Of a stretch of DNA of 64,000 bases, positions 23,301-37,378 are shown in pieces. Source of the stretch: Deuterostichococcus epilithicus (Eukaryota > Chlorophyta > Trebouxiophyceae > Prasiolales > Stichococcaceae); assembly GCA_033439295.1 (NCBI GenBank), contig JAVTLE010000021.1, positions 2,108,009-2,172,008 on the forward strand, written 5' to 3'. The position numbers were made by a program, and so were the translations under genes. The notes beneath the pieces were generated by a model. The model made no database searches. It was given only the letters and a program-made list of their open reading frames with translations, and was not told where the DNA came from. Position 1 is the stretch's first letter; each line of letters opens with the position of its first letter.

Positions 23301-26300
23301 ATCTGCTGTAAATCTGCCTGCCGCAGGTGGAGCCGCTGGCGGCGAGGGCGGAGGCGGAGGAGCAGGCGGGCAGTGGCGGCGTGCAGCGCGACGAGCGCCG
23401 CCTCGCGGAGCTGGGCCGCCGTGCCGTGGAGATGCACGTTGTCTCCCACATCTTCCTGGACAAGCTGGCTGTGAGTTGCGAGGCGCTGTCCTGCCCCGGC
23501 ACTATCCCTGTCGCAGCGCTCTGGGCACCCTGCCAGCCGTGCTGTGCAACCCTCTGCTTGTGGAGCTGGCGCGGCCAGAGGTCCAGTAGGGGGGTGTTGT
23601 AGATAAGCCGGTGCTGCAAAGGGAGCTGTCCACTCGCCATTTGCGTACGAGCTGCTGCCAGGGCGGTGCGCTGGGCAGCCCAAGTGCCGCCCACGCATGG
23701 TTGCGTCCTGTAGGACCAGCCAGCAGGGTGGCAGCCCTCAAACGCGCTCACTGCCAGCCGGTGTGCGCTGGAGCGCAGGCGGCGTTCTGCGAGGCGGAGT
23801 CGATACGGCGGCAGGACGCGCTGATCCGGGAGGAGGAGCGGCAGGAGGCCGAGTCCGATGCCCGGGCGGCGCTCAAGGCCGCCCTGGACCGCGAGCGTCG
23901 CGCCCGCAAGAAGCAGCGCCGCAAGGTACGCCGCTCTTCCCCGAGAGCGCTTTTGGCTGGCGCGCCCGCGAGCATGAGCCCGCGCAGTGGGGACTGCCTG
24001 CCGAACGGCAGGTTCCGTGACCTCCGCAAACAGAACCCCACTGTTCGTGCTCGCGTTGTTCGGCATTGTGCTGCAGAGCGTGCATCGTGCTGCGTTCGCG
24101 GTGCGAGGGGGCAAGGAGGCAGAGAGTTTGCAATGGCAGACGCACAGGAGTGCAGGCAGGAGACCTTGTCGCTGTGTGCAGACGCAGCAGGAGGCGGAAC
24201 TTGCGCAGAGTCAGGCCGGCGAGGCGGGCAACGACGCGGCAGTGCCGCAGGCGCACACCGCAAGGGGGCAGCAGGCAGCGGGTGCGAACCCGAAAGCGGC
24301 CGCGGCTGCCGCCGAGGGTGAGCGCAGCGCGGCGCTGAAGTCTGCGGCGCACAAGGTCAGCGTCGAGTCGCGACTGGCACCAGCGGCAGTACGCGACCAG
24401 GCAGCAGCACAGGAGGCAGCGCAGCCCGCAGAGGCAGCCCAGCCCGCAGGCCTGCCGGCGACGGCAGCAGCGCAGGCCAACGGGCGGCCAGCAGCGGCTG
24501 AGTCCCATGGCAGCTCTGCGCACTTCGCGAACGACTCATTTCCCGCCAGCGCCAGCGGCGGCGGCGCGCAGCGCTCCGCCTTGTCAACAGGCTCAGCGTT
24601 GGCTGAAGGCGCAGCGTCCGGCAGGTGTGTCCGAGGCACCGAATGGCACCACATTTCGCATTGCTGTGTAGCCTCCTGTCCCACAGCTGCTTGACGAACC
24701 TAAAATGATGGTCTCACCCTCGCACACCAGTGTGGCTGCCGATCGCAGCGGGGCCGCCGAATCTCAACTACTGACTCGTCGAAATGCAGGAGTGATGCCC
24801 ATGGTGCAGCAGGCAGTTCTGCATCGCAAACAGGACCGTCCAGCTTGCAGCAGCAGCAGGGTGCCGACGGTGCAGAGGCCGATGATGCTGCTGGCGCCAA
24901 CAGTCAGCAGCGCTGCTTCAAGCAGGCCGCTGCTGAGGCGGAACTTGGCGAGGTAAACGCTGTGCTGTGTCTGCTGACTGTCCAGATGTCCGACCGAAAT
25001 GCCACTGTTGGCAGTCAAGGTTGCAGGCCGTCTCTCAGGTCTGATGTCTGAAATATGTTCGAGGCTGGCCTCTCGCCACAAAAGGCCCAGCGCTTCTGCT
25101 GCCATGCTCATCTAGGTCGCTGCTTCCAGGTCGCAATGCTGCGCATGCGGGTGGCAGCGCTGGAGGCGCAGCTCACCAAACGGGATGCAGAGATCGCCGC
25201 GCTGCGTGCGCGGCTGGCCGAGGCTGCAGAGCCGCCGGCGGCGCCAGCAACGCCGCCGCCGGGGGTGCCGCCGCAGCCCAAGCGGCCGGTTGCAGGCTCA
25301 GCCGCTTCTGCACCAAAGCTGGCCACCGCGCCGCCCGCCGACCTCAGCAGCAGCGGCAACAGTCTCGGGGAGCCAGCGGCACGGCGTAACGGCGTGAGCA
25401 GCACCGCTGGCAGCGGCAGCAGCGACACCAGCGCCGGCAGACGCAGCTGCAGCGACCACAGCGGCGGCGGCAGCGCGCACAGCAGCAGCCTGGGCTCGCA
25501 GCCGTCGAGTGCTGCCGGCAGCCGCGCAAGCAGCCTGGATGCGGCGGCTGACCCAGTGCTGGCCGCACAGCTGCGGGTGGGCGGGGCCTTGCCGCCAATC
25601 TCGCGGGCCTCCGCGAGTGACCTGTCGCTGACCGCCTCCGGCGGGGACAGCGCTGCCGTGCGGCTGCGGGAGCGCTCGGCCAGCGGGTCCTCGCTGAGCG
25701 TGGCGGCAGCGGCTGCAGCAGCAGCAGATTCCGCCCAGGCAGGGCAGGGCCGGACTGCGGTCCCGGCAGCGCTTCCCAGCGCAGCCACCAATGGCCACGC
25801 CGCACGCGCGGCCTCTGACGGCCTCGGCCAGAGCGGTGTGGCCAGCCGTTCGCAGCGCGGCGATGCGCCGCCCAGCTCAGCGAGCAGCAATGGTGTGGCA
25901 GCGGTGGCGGCCAAGCCCGGCCGCGCGCTCAACGGCAACGCCTCAGCCTTCGTGCCCAGGACGTCTGCTGCCGGCGCGACCGCAGCAGCTGGAGCCGCAG
26001 CCGGCAAGCCCGGCGGCCAGGCGCCGGCACGCAGCGGCCAGGCTCGCAGCCAGAGGGCCGCATCAGGAGAGGCGCCGCCGCAGCCAGTCACCTCCTACCT
26101 CAGCGCGGTGGCCTCCTCGCCGGGGGCGTGCGCGACCGCAGTGCTCCCGTCACAGCTGTTGACGCTGCCGCAGAACGGCGTCGCCCGCCTGAACGGCGCA
26201 GCCAACGGCACGACTGGCGCAGCCAACGGCTCGAACAGTGCAGCAGGTGACGACGGCGAGTTCCCATTCCTGACGAGCGGGGTCGCCGCACCAACTGCGC

Positions 26301-26669
26301 CGCAGCTGAAGAGCACCGCAGACAAGGCCAAGCGAGCGGGCACAGAGGCTGTGCACTCACCTTTGGCAGTCAAGGTGCGCGGCTTGTGCTTGTAACAATT
26401 GCGCACTTGCGTGGCCAGCGTCTCATCTACACTGCAGACAAATGCGCATTTGCTTGCTTGTGTCGCCTAAGGTTGCACACATGTACCCATATTTGGCAAC
26501 ACCAGTTCAGTTGCGGGGTTGCATGAGCAAGAGCCGATGTGTGTCTGTCTGAATGCAGCTGATCGTGTGTGTCCTTTGGCAACAGAAGTCTGGGCTGGCG
26601 GCGCCGCACGACAGTCCAGGCCTGGACGACTTTGCACACATGGGACTGATCACGGAGCTGCTGGAATGA
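20380..26669 (+). CDS. Large MATH/TRAF-like domain protein, homologue of plant TRAF1A/1B (MUSE13/14)
   Basis: In Arabidopsis MUSE13/14 are adaptors linking an SCF ubiquitin ligase to immune-receptor turnover, and they also act in autophagy. The MATH domain is spread over several exons: CKYTWKIANFSDMNKRELRS, KSFTVGAHNW|YILVYPHGSDVHN, HLSLFLCVADYDKLLPG, WNFLGQFTIAVVNPKEPKKS, DTLHRFTKKEHDWGWKRF and LVIKAQVQVIR. The plant-specific region follows: RPFRCLDPQYRRELARVYLT, NVEGICRRFVDERC and VKRFFNEKEVTSTLVMDALF. Then come a charged coiled coil (EAESIRRQDALIREEERQEA), long Ala/Ser-rich stretches, a second coiled coil (MRVAALEAQLTKRDAEIAAL), and a final exon ending GLDDFAHMGLITELLE. That end matches the plant C-terminal motif D(D/E)FPH(M/L)DIINDLL. 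The role in an alga without plant-type immune receptors is open. Confidence 0.88.
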
Positions 26670-27300
26670 AACTCGTCAGGTCTGGTCGATAAGCATTTCG
26701 TCAGGTCTCTCCTGTCTTGTTTTCTTCAGGTCTTGCCAAACACCGCATGCCATGCGGTGTGTCAGCTTTCTCATCATTGTTTCCAGCGGTGACGAATATT
26801 TCGAGAGTGTCAAGCGATCTTCCAACTGCGCAGCGCTGTCATGTGCGTGGTGACAGAATGCGGGTGGTGACAGAACCAGTCGAACTGCTCTGCCAAGAGT
26901 GCAAGGAGAGAGAGAAGTAGGCCGACTGCATGCACAGCGCACGACATTAAGTGGGACTGACATGCCCGACATGCAGATGCAGCAGCACTGGAAATGCAGG
27001 AGGTTTTGTGCCATCAGTGTTTACAGATGTCAGAATTCCACAGTCGATCTGCACCCTTCACTGGAGACGCAGCGTGCTGCCAGCACCGCGTTGGTGCTCA
27101 GGCTGCATTTTATGAAGTTCACTGACTGCTGCCGAGCACTGAGGCACATCCTCCGCTTCCTGCGTATGCTGACGACAGCGCGCCGCGGCGGGGCCCTTGC
27201 TGGAAACCCTCTGTCAACGGCCGCTCGCATGGTCAGCACCCGCCCGATCCTCCTCCAATGCCCGCGGGTGCGAGCGGTCTCCCCCTCCGTCACGCCCGCA
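26670..27300. other. Convergent intergenic region
   Basis: About 630 bp lie between the MATH gene and eL36 stops. An open frame (26899-27537, +) runs through it but is antisense to the eL36 end and has no family resemblance. Probably 3' UTR sequence only. Confidence 0.4.
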
Positions 27301-28017
27301 TCACTTCTTGGTCTTGCGGATGATGCCAGACAGCTCCTCCCTCTTGCGCTTGCCGCGCAGGTGGGTGCCCAGCTGCAGAGGCACAGCACGTCAACACTGT
27401 CAGGCGGTGTTTTGAGAGGCGGGGTGGCCTCGTCAAGGCACTCCGATCGGGAACGAATGACAGGGCATCAATTCTCAGCCTGGTATCACAGACCCTGCTG
27501 CTGTGGCAGCCCCTGCTGCTGCGGCAGACCCCGCTAGTAAACCCTGCGGCAAGAGCGACAGATGCACCGACCTTCTTCTTCGCGACCTTGAGGGCGCGCT
27601 TGTCCTTGCCGACCTTGAGCAGCTCGGTGATGCGGCGCTCGTAGGGCGCGAGGCCCGCGACCTCGCGCACGATGTCGCGCACAAACTTCACCCGCTTGCT
27701 GGCGCGCTGCGCGGCAGACGCATGGAAACGATCAGGCTCGCTTCTCAGGCCGAAGCAGCACAGGCCTCGGACGTGTGCGGCATTCCGCTGCGCATTGCCA
27801 GATGTTACCGGCGGCTCAGGCTGGCAGCTGCACGATGCCACGATGTCAAGCCGGGCGCGGCGGTGGCGCATTCCTCCGACTGGCATGCGAAGTGTGGCCT
27901 GCGGTGAACGCTCAGCGAGGAGCTCACCCCCTTGCGGTGTGCTGGCCGAGCGACCTTCTCCCGCTTGGTGGTGATGTGCCCCTTGTTCAGGCCCACGGCC
28001 AGACCAGAGGGAGCCAT
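27301..28017 (-). CDS. RPL36: Cytosolic large-subunit ribosomal protein eL36 (RPL36)
   Basis: This is a small basic protein of the 60S subunit. Three exons join in phase 0. Exon 1 (28017-27928) reads [19 protein letters not shown] and ends RPAHRKG at |GTGAGC. Exon 2 reads [40 protein letters not shown] and VAKKK. Exon 3 reads [20 protein letters not shown] and TKK, then stop at 27301. Residue order and length (about 100) match plant eL36 throughout. It is head-to-head with the ribose-5-phosphate isomerase gene, with 469 bp between. Confidence 0.96.
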
Positions 28018-28486
28018 TCTGCTACCTGCACAGCAGCAGCAGTGCAGACTGGACCGTGTGCTACTCAAACAGCAACGCAGGCGTCGAGCTTGATGCGCTG
28101 ACAGCTTTGCAGGCGCAGCTCTGCCACGGTTCACTGCTCAGTGTTGCGATGTGCAAGTTGCACAGGGCAGACATGCGCGGTGGGCTCCGAAAGGGGCAAC
28201 GGTGCGCCCGCGGCAACGGGCTGACAGCGCGCTTACCCTGGCGATGTCGCCGTCTGCTTCGCTTGCCTCGCCGAAAGAGGCCTCAAATTCTAGCAGAACG
28301 AGCGCCTAAAGCGGCTGCAAGAGTATATAAGGTGGCTGCCCTCCCTTCAGCATCCTTTCGCGACCCCCGGCTCATCCCGAGAGGAGATGGGAGCACAACA
28401 GCAACAAGCTGCGCAGCACGACCAGCGCCTTTGCAGTATCTGCGCCTGCTCGGAATCTAATTAGTGTCAGCGCCGCTGAACGCATC
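28018..28486. promoter_or_regulatory. Divergent promoter region of eL36 and RPI, with a TATA box
   Basis: A clear TATATAA lies at 28324-28330 on the + strand, about 155 bp before the isomerase ATG at 28487. That spacing would give a 5' UTR of roughly 130 nt. The eL36 side shows no equally clear element. Confidence 0.55.
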
Positions 28487-30374
<1,888 letters not shown>

Positions 30375-30676
30375 TGGAGTTCCTTATGGCGGGCCGCAAC
30401 CGCCGCACAAGGCTAGTCAGCCTTGTTTCTGGAGCAGTCTCTCGTCGAAAAGACGTAAAACTGGTTTGATGACGAGGATAAACACCTAGGTAGCCGGGCA
30501 GAAAACGGTGCAAGATCTGGAATCAACAAGCCTTAGGTTGTCACAGGTGCCCCCCTACCATGACCCTCACCCCTTTAATGTGCGCCATGACATGACCGGA
30601 CCACCTTGACAATTTGCCGAAAGTGCCTGTGTGCCACGCCATATGCTAGGCCGGCTCCTCAACAACGATCTGCTGC
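30375..30676. other. Convergent intergenic region
   Basis: About 300 bp lie between the isomerase stop and the U-box gene stop. I see no coding or structural feature. Confidence 0.4.
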
Positions 30677-33600
30677 TTACGAGCGGATGCACGCCCCACC
30701 ACCATGCTCCTCCTTCCACGATTGAATGGCCTCTCGGGCCAGTGTGTCGGGGCGCAGACACTTGCTGCCCAGCGTACAGCCCCGCATTGGCGATGTATCG
30801 TGAGCGGACAACCACTCCTCGATGGCCGCCCACTCGTAAGTCTCGTCATCATCAGCAAGGACCGGCTCCACCATCAGGTCCTGCATGCCGCCACGACAAT
30901 GATCATCAATGTGCGCATGTGCATCGTCAAATAAGTTCCGAGTGAGGCAGAGAAATAGCCAGGCGCCAGGACTCTTGGAGCGCAGAAGTTGCTTCAGATG
31001 CACTGGCAGGTCGTGTGCATCCTGGCGGTGGCAGACCGCAAAGTTTCGTGGCGTACCAGAGTGAGCGGGCAGCAGAGCTCGACTGGCGGCTCCACCTCGT
31101 CAGGAGCGGCTGCGAGCACCGGCAGCAGCGGAGACGCCGCATCCAGCACAGCTACTGCTGAGGTCGCCGGGCCTGGCGGCAACGATGGCGCATCCAACTC
31201 TCCAGGCTCTGCTACTGCTGCTGCGCCGGCTGCCGTCATGCTGTCTGGGCTGCACCGCCCTTCTGCGGAGGTTGCAGGCTCCTGCTGCTGTGCGGTGCCA
31301 GGCGGCCGGTACGGCTGACGGCCTCGCCGCCACGCCGGCCGCCCATGAGCTGGAGCGCTGGAAGCTGGCGGCAGTGCCGTGGATCCTGGCTGCAGCATCA
31401 AATGGCCCCAATCCGGAGCAATTTCCTCGTGCTCTGCTGGGGCATTCGCCACCAGTAGTGGCGGCTGGGGAGGCAGCGCCTGTTCCGAAGGGGCGGCAGC
31501 AGCGACAGGGGCGGGTGTCGCGAGCCTTAGAGCAGCCGCCGCCTGCCGCTTTGCCCGCTTACGCGCTGCCTTGGCGGCGGCCGTTGGGCTGCACTCAGGG
31601 CTGGGCGACGCCTGCTGCTGCAGCTGTGCCTCTGCCTCCAATTCCGCCTGTGCAATTGAAACATATGCGGGTCTCTCATATTACTGGGCGCCCTGTTGCT
31701 CGACTGATCAGGGCTGACATGCTATGACATCTGTAGACCGATGCAATGAGAACGACAGCCAGTTCTCTGCGATCTGCATGGGTGCAGAGCTTCGGTTGTA
31801 AGGTTGAAAAGACATCTTCTAATGCGCACCAGAAGTTTGTCCATGTTGGCATCAGCGAGCGCAGCAGCGGCAGCCTGCGCATCCTGCTGCTGACCGTCAT
31901 TGGCTTCGTCCCGCGCCCCACTTGTAGCGCAGCAGCCGGCTCCACCGCTGCGGGCGGCAGTATGGGCGCGCTCTGCTGTCAAAGCCCCTCGCGGGTGCTT
32001 CCTGGCCGTTTTTGGCAGAGCCGGCGGCAGGCACGAGAGCAAGCGCTGTAGCGTAGCAACAGTGACGGCCTCCCGCACATCGAATGAGCCGCCAAGCTCA
32101 CGACATGCAACAACAATGTGCTGTACAAAATCGGATTCCCTTTCGCTGCACGGGTTGACTGGCTGCCAGTGAAGCACGCCGGCTGCCAGTAGGTCGAATA
32201 GGCGCATGCCGCTGGCGAAGCTGACGGAAGCGCCGCCGCAGTTGCCGCCGCCGCCGCTGCCACCGCTGCCGCTGCCGCCACCATTTCGCAGCTGGAATGG
32301 GTAGCGCTGTACCGCCAGCAGCTCGCTGGTCGGCTGTTCGGCTGCTGAGAGGCATGACGCCACCAGCTGAGCGCCCATGTGCAGGTGCTGGCACATGACG
32401 CCACGCTTCCTTAGCTGGCCTGCGGCACCATCAGCATAGACGGCGCCTTCCTCGGCACCCAAATGCCAAGATTGCCGCCCCAGCTTTGGCGCCGTCGAGG
32501 ATGGTCGCAGCTGGCGGCACCTGCTGCTGTACCCCGCCTGCGGGCATGGCAAACATCCACCATGTCGGTATTTTGCTAAAGGGACCATCATGCGCATTGC
32601 AAAATGAAAAGCAATGCCACTGGCACACAAGCAGCTGGCTCTGATTGCTGCAAGCACGCCAAGACCCACACCAAGCTCATTGCATTGTAGTAGTGGCCTG
32701 GCCGGCACCTGTCGTAGCTTTTGCTGCCCAGTAGATGCCTTGAGCCATGGTGTACGCGGACGTGTCAATCAGCCAGACGCCAGAGTCTGCCCATCTGAGC
32801 TGAGCGTCCCACAGCAGGCGCCACAGCCGGTCCGACATTGCAGGCAGGATGCCGGTGCTAGTAAACAGCTTGGCATGCGCCGCGACCTTCGCTGCGATTC
32901 TCCGCCCGCCGCCAATTACTGCAGCGGCTGAGGCCAGGAGTATGGGTTCTGCCAGACTCGTCGCCTGGCTGCCGGCGCTGTACGCCACCGTCACATTGCG
33001 GAGCGGCCCAGCTGGCAGCTGCCGGATCTCGCAGTTCCGGCTGGTAGCACCGCGTTGCAGGCCAACCCCCATCGCAGTGATCGCCTGCAGTCGCGTGCTT
33101 TGCCCAGTGGGGCCCGCTTCGACGCCGGGCAGCTCTCCCTGCAGGACCTCTTCGCTCAAATGCAAGGCGCTTGTCAAGACCTCCAGCTGCTGCCTGGTTA
33201 CTGCCGCCGATGGGTCAAACTCGAAGAACCCTGGCTCTTTCGCATCAGGCTGCAGCATGGGCATGGCCGACAACAGCCTGTTGAGGCAGCGCAGGCGGTC
33301 GAACGGCGCTGTTTGCGTCGCGCTGCACACCCGCCATGCCGCGTTGCACGCCGGGGTGAAGCACGATCCCCCCCCCGCCGCCGCCGCCATCGGCAGCCTG
33401 CTGCGCCGCCCGCAGGAGGCTGCCGTGCTGCTGGCCCGGCACTGCCGAGCTCTGCAGCAGCAGCACCAGCGGGGCTGCGACCTTGCAGCTGATGTCCGGC
33501 TGCGCCGTCGCTGCGAGCGGCCGGCGCCCCAGGCCGCAGCAGGCTTCGGCGAGCGGACGCGGCATCGGCGGCGGCGGGAGCCGTGATGCATTGCGAACAA

Positions 33601-34495
33601 TGCCTCGCAGGACGGCCAGGTCTGCGGCGGCCGTTGCCGCCCTCCAGACCCTTCACGCATGCGTCCAGGTTGACCTGTGCAAACGCTATGGGCTGACCCG
33701 CATCAGCACAGCTGCTGTGCCACTCGAGGACTCCGGTCAGCAGATGTGATGCCAGGTCGACGGCGGCTCTTAGCAGCGTTGTTGCCTCGTGGCCGCATGG
33801 CCCTAGCCAATGCTGGCAGCCGTGGCGCCGCCGCCAGCAGAGTCGCGAGCATAAACGCGCTGTGTGCTGGCGTGCCAAGGCATGCGCGTGGCTGGGCAAT
33901 GAGCCACGCCACGGCATCCGCCACACACGGCAGGAGGCCGTCGCAAGCTTTCAGCACGTTGGCGGCGTGTTCTAGCTGCCCCGGCGGGCCGGTCGCCTTG
34001 ATGACGCTGTAGATTGCGTCCAGCAGCAGGAAGTGTGCATGCGGGTACAGCGCCGCCACAGCCGCCACGAAGCCTTGCCGCTTGAGGGCTGCCCCGACAC
34101 ACGGTAGCCGCTGCAGCAGCAGCGCCCGGAGCTGCCGGCTGTGGGCCTCAGAGCCGCGGCAAACGAGGCAGCTTTGGTCCAGCATCCCGGCAAAAGCAGC
34201 AGCCGCGCGAGGCAGCGGCGTTGCGGCTGCCGTCGCCAGCTCGAGCAGCGCATCGAACGGGCCCAGGGCCAGGCACCTCGCCGACTCAGGCGAGCATTGC
34301 CCCGCAAAGTTGCACATCCTGCGCATGCGCATGGATCTGGTGTGAAGAGATCTGCTTGATCATTGGCGGCACGTCATGGCCCTGTGAGAGATATCAGCAT
34401 GTGTTTCACCTGAAGTTGTGGGCTGTGAGAAGGTCCATCAGCTGGTCATCTCGCAGCTCGTCAACCAGCAGGGACTGCAGCTGTGGCCCAGGCAT
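30677..34495 (-). CDS. Protein with C-terminal U-box domain, probable E3 ubiquitin ligase; N-terminal part unrecognised
   Basis: The U-box is the RING-like fold that binds E2 enzymes. It is split by an intron: PPVELCCPLTL (around 31050) joins DLMVEPVLADDDETYEWAAI, then EEWLSAHDTSPMRGCTLGSK, and ends ACIRS at 30677. All core U-box positions (CPLT, D.MVEPV, YE..AIEEWL, SP) are present. Upstream exons on the same strand are leucine/alanine-rich and helical: LLQRLPCVGAALKRQGFVAA, HFLLLDAIYSVIKATGPPGQ, SADSGVWLIDTSAYTMAQG-like residues near 32750, and FDVREAVTVATLQRLLSCLP. They look like helical repeats but I could not match a family. The 5'-most exon I can support reads MPGPQLQSLLVDELRDDQLM from 34495, though it may be internal, so the true start could lie further right. 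A run of eight or more C at 33369 could hide a base error. Confidence 0.6.
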
Positions 34496-35409
34496 CTCGG
34501 CCAAGCTGTTTGAACACCTGTGAGTGCGCGACAACGCAATTTGTGGCGAGGTACGTACGTTCGGCAGATCGGTATTGCAGGCGATGTTTCTGAGATTTAT
34601 CGTGTATGATATATCACACTGCGCATGCGTGATAGGTGCACAAGGCCGAGCTCGTTGGCGATCACCTGTTCGGATGTCTCACATCAGCGGGGACGAATTT
34701 GCATTGCCGTTGTGCTGCGATACCCAATGCGTTTCGCCTAAAACATTCGATGCATCATCAGGGTGGCGTTCTTGGCGCTTTGCGGGGTCCAATCATCAGG
34801 CTCGCTTTGCCGATTCACCTGCCCGTCAAATTCAACAGGAACCAAGATTCCTCGGAAGCCACGACGCCGGCAAAACAGCACCACCTGGAAGTCCGGCCGG
34901 CCCGCAGGTGCCGGATCTATGTATGTCGTGTGAGGGCGGCCTGCCGCTCCACACCGCATCATGATGCAGCACCCGCTGCCTGGCTGACCGGACGGGCGCC
35001 AGGTGCGCAGAGGGCGGCGGCTGCAGGAGGGCACTGTCAACAGACAGGGTGCTCGCAGCGACGGAGAGTGTCTCCAATGCGTAGAATGCACTGGTAACAG
35101 GCGGGGCATACCTACAGCCAAATGAATTCAGCAAACCCTGCACATGTAGCACATGGGCTGCAGCAGTGCGCACCATTGACTTTGGCTTTGTGGCTTGCAT
35201 GTGCAGGGCCAGCAGTACGATGCTGCTCAAGCCCGCAGCGTGCAGCAGATCATGTACCCGGCGCCATCACCGAGTCGCCCACACGAGGCCCAGCTGAAGC
35301 ATGAATCATCACAGAAGAGCGCGCGCTCATGCTGCTGCATCGTCAGCCGCAGCGCACGGTCGCGGCCGCACCAGCTGCTGCTGCGGCTGTTGCAGTAGCA
35401 GCCAGAAGC
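34496..35409. other. Unassigned stretch with weak coding hints
   Basis: A + strand piece at 35195-35340 (YDAAQARSVQQIMYPAPSPS) and a - strand piece near 34950-34810 (RPDFQVVLFCRRRGFRGILV) have protein-like composition. Neither could be joined to a gene. The second might be a 5' exon of the U-box gene. Confidence 0.25.
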
Positions 35410-35765
35410 GCTTTTGCAAGCCTGCAGCGACAGCAGACTGCTGCTGTGCCAGCGGCAGGACCGGCAGCAGCGTGAGTGGCAGCGGCAGCTGCCGCCGCAT
35501 CAGGCAGTTGCGGCTGCTGCGGCGGCAGTTGGTTGCGGCGGGCAGCCCCTGCTGCAGCGACATGCAGTTGCAGCTGGCTGCTGCGAGGGCTGTGGCAAGC
35601 GGGTGTGGCGGCTATGGCTTCAGCGGCAGCCCTAGTTGCAGCTGCAGCAACAGGCAGCATCCAGCATATGCGTGTTGCAGCGCCGGGCAGCCCCCGCAGC
35701 CAGCAGCAGCAGTCGGCCTGCAACAAGAACGGCCAGCAAAATTTGTCGACTGTGGGATTTGAACC
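35410..35765 (-). repeat. tRNA-linked ~355-bp repeat, copy 1
   Basis: Read on the minus strand, it starts with a 29-nt fragment of a tRNA-Leu 3' end plus flank (35765-35737: GGTTCAAATCCCACAGTCG and on). It then runs through a GCA/GCC-rich interior to TTGCAAAAGC at 35410. The same unit, inverted, occurs at 42833-43186 with only a few mismatches and three-base indels by eye. It contains several short open frames but no recognisable protein. Confidence 0.85.
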
Positions 35766-35856
35766 GGTACATGAGTGGGTATCCCCGCTGCCCACTCGCA
35801 ATGATCGAGAGCAAGCTGTGACACCCGTTAGCCAGACATACGCGTGCAAAAGCGTT

Positions 35857-35972
35857 TGTCGACTGTGGGATTTGAACCCACGCCCTCTCGGACTGGATAA
35901 ATCTTTCAATCGATTCTGAATGAATCGAAAGCGACCTGATTCCAGCGCCTTAGACCGCTCGGCCAAATCGAC
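35857..35972 (-). tRNA. trnL-CAG: tRNA-Leu (CAG) with a 36-nt intron
   Basis: The acceptor stem GTCGATT pairs with AGTCGAC (one G-T), with discriminator A as usual for leucine. The anticodon stem CTGGA/TCCAG closes a loop A-T-CAG-G-A, which is interrupted after position 37 by a 36-nt intron (about 35934-35899). A long variable arm and T stem GTGGG/CCCAC with loop TTCAAAT are present. Boxes A (TGGCCGAGCGG) and B (GGTTCAAATCC) are intact. The 80 exon bases match the second copy exactly. Confidence 0.92.
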
Positions 35973-36229
35973 GAGTGTTGCGTGTTGCTGCTCCTCGATG
36001 TCACCCACTGAATTTTGCTGGTTTCATCTGCCAAACTGCCGCATTAGGATTTGTCCCTGTCTGCCATTTATATTTGTGAAAAAGCCTACCACTGTATGGT
36101 GTTGCGTCCTACACACTGCTCGTTTGTGGCTTTTGTGGTGCGCGCTCCCGCTGGCCCGCGGGCGCCCGACATGCACCTGCTGTGCGATTCAAGTGTCATC
36201 CCCCCTCATTATGTGGTCTTGGGGCCGCG

Positions 36230-36801
36230 GCTGCCGCCACCATGGGATGCGACATGTTCAGCGACACCAGCGCCGTGACGCAGGCCACTAGTGCCTGAGG
36301 TTCGGCTGCCTCAACCGCAGCGGCGAGGCCGGGCCGCAGGTGCAGCGCGGAAGAGAGCGCCGCGCAGACCTGCACACGAAGACGACTACACTATTTCCAC
36401 TGTGAGCAAACGCAAAATTCCTGGACGCAATTTCACCAATGCATATTGGAATGCCAACCGATAAAGTCTGAACTGCTCAGCCTTGGATCAGTGCAACTGC
36501 TCCAGTGCGGGCCATGTGAGTTTCTAGACCTTGGCAGCCGCGTGTGTGCACCTGCCTGCGCCACAAATGGGTCGTCCTGGAGGGACGCCCCCTTTGCTGG
36601 CGACAGCAGCACTCGCTTCAGATCGACGAGCGCCTCCAATAGGGCGGCAGGCGACAGATAATTGCCAGAGGTGTCATCCGGGGCGCACATCAGCCGTTCC
36701 GCCAGCCGGCGAAGCTCCGGCGCCTGCTGCTGCTGCTGCGGCGCCGCAGGCTCAGCTTGGTTGGCGGTGCGCCCATGATCTACGTTAGAGACTGTCTGCA
36801 C
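36230..36801 (-). CDS. Unassigned protein-coding exons
   Basis: One exon (about 36801-36552) reads APELRRLAERLMCAPDDTSG and then LLEALVDLKRVLLSPAKGAS, ending at a good donor (GCAG|GTGCAC). A second, from about 36369, follows an acceptor (GTGCAG|GTCTGC) and reads CAALSSALHLRPGLAAAVEA and LVACVTALVSLNMSHPM. The phases of the two do not fit each other directly, so an exon is missing or one call is off. They lie on the same strand as the U-box gene, with the tRNA gene in between. They may be its 5' exons or a separate gene. Confidence 0.4.
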
Positions 36802-37378
36802 AACGTTGTACGACAGGACATTATCCTGTTTACAATCAAGTCGGGTGCCATTTCACCAGCGCAGCAGAACACTACGTGCAGGGTGTGCCAGCAGGACCAT
36901 GATGCGCCCGGTGCATCGCTCTTAATCTTGCACCAACACACTACTGTGCCAATTTTACTGGAGATGGCCTTGCATCAGCACATCTGACTGGATGTGAGGC
37001 ACACCTCGGGCCTTCATCAGGCCGGCTTAATGATCATTCTCGAAGCCTCACTCGCAGATGGCACCAAATTGCCAGATCCGTCTGAGGCGAAAAACGTTCC
37101 TGACTGGCCGTGGCACAGTAATTCAGACCTGATTACATGCAGTGAGCCTGCTTCTGGCGAATGATGTTTCTGGAACTCCGAAAACTGTTGACCTCAAACA
37201 GAACCTTCCACCTTGATATCCAATTTGCTCTGCTGCAATGATCAGATATTATGCAAGCGGCCGCCAATAATCAATGAGCTACTATAGCAGTCGGTAGTCC
37301 ATGATAGAGGGCAGGGCTGCCAGGCCGCGCACCAATAGTTGCAAGGCCCCCCGCTCCACCCCCCCTAGTAATTCGACA

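Noticed and set aside
25108-26091. A 327-codon minus-strand open frame of low complexity
   Set aside because: It is antisense to the Ala/Ser-rich part of the MATH protein, which continues to a conserved C-terminal motif on the + strand.
31185-31727. A 180-codon + strand open frame
   Set aside because: The minus strand here carries the first half of a U-box (VELCCPLTL) in frame with its other half; the + frame is a GC-rich shadow.
35410-35765. The tRNA-linked unit as a protein-coding gene (Gln/Ala-rich frames)
   Set aside because: All six frames are low-complexity products of GCA/GCC triplets, and the few-base indels between the copies do not respect one frame consistently.
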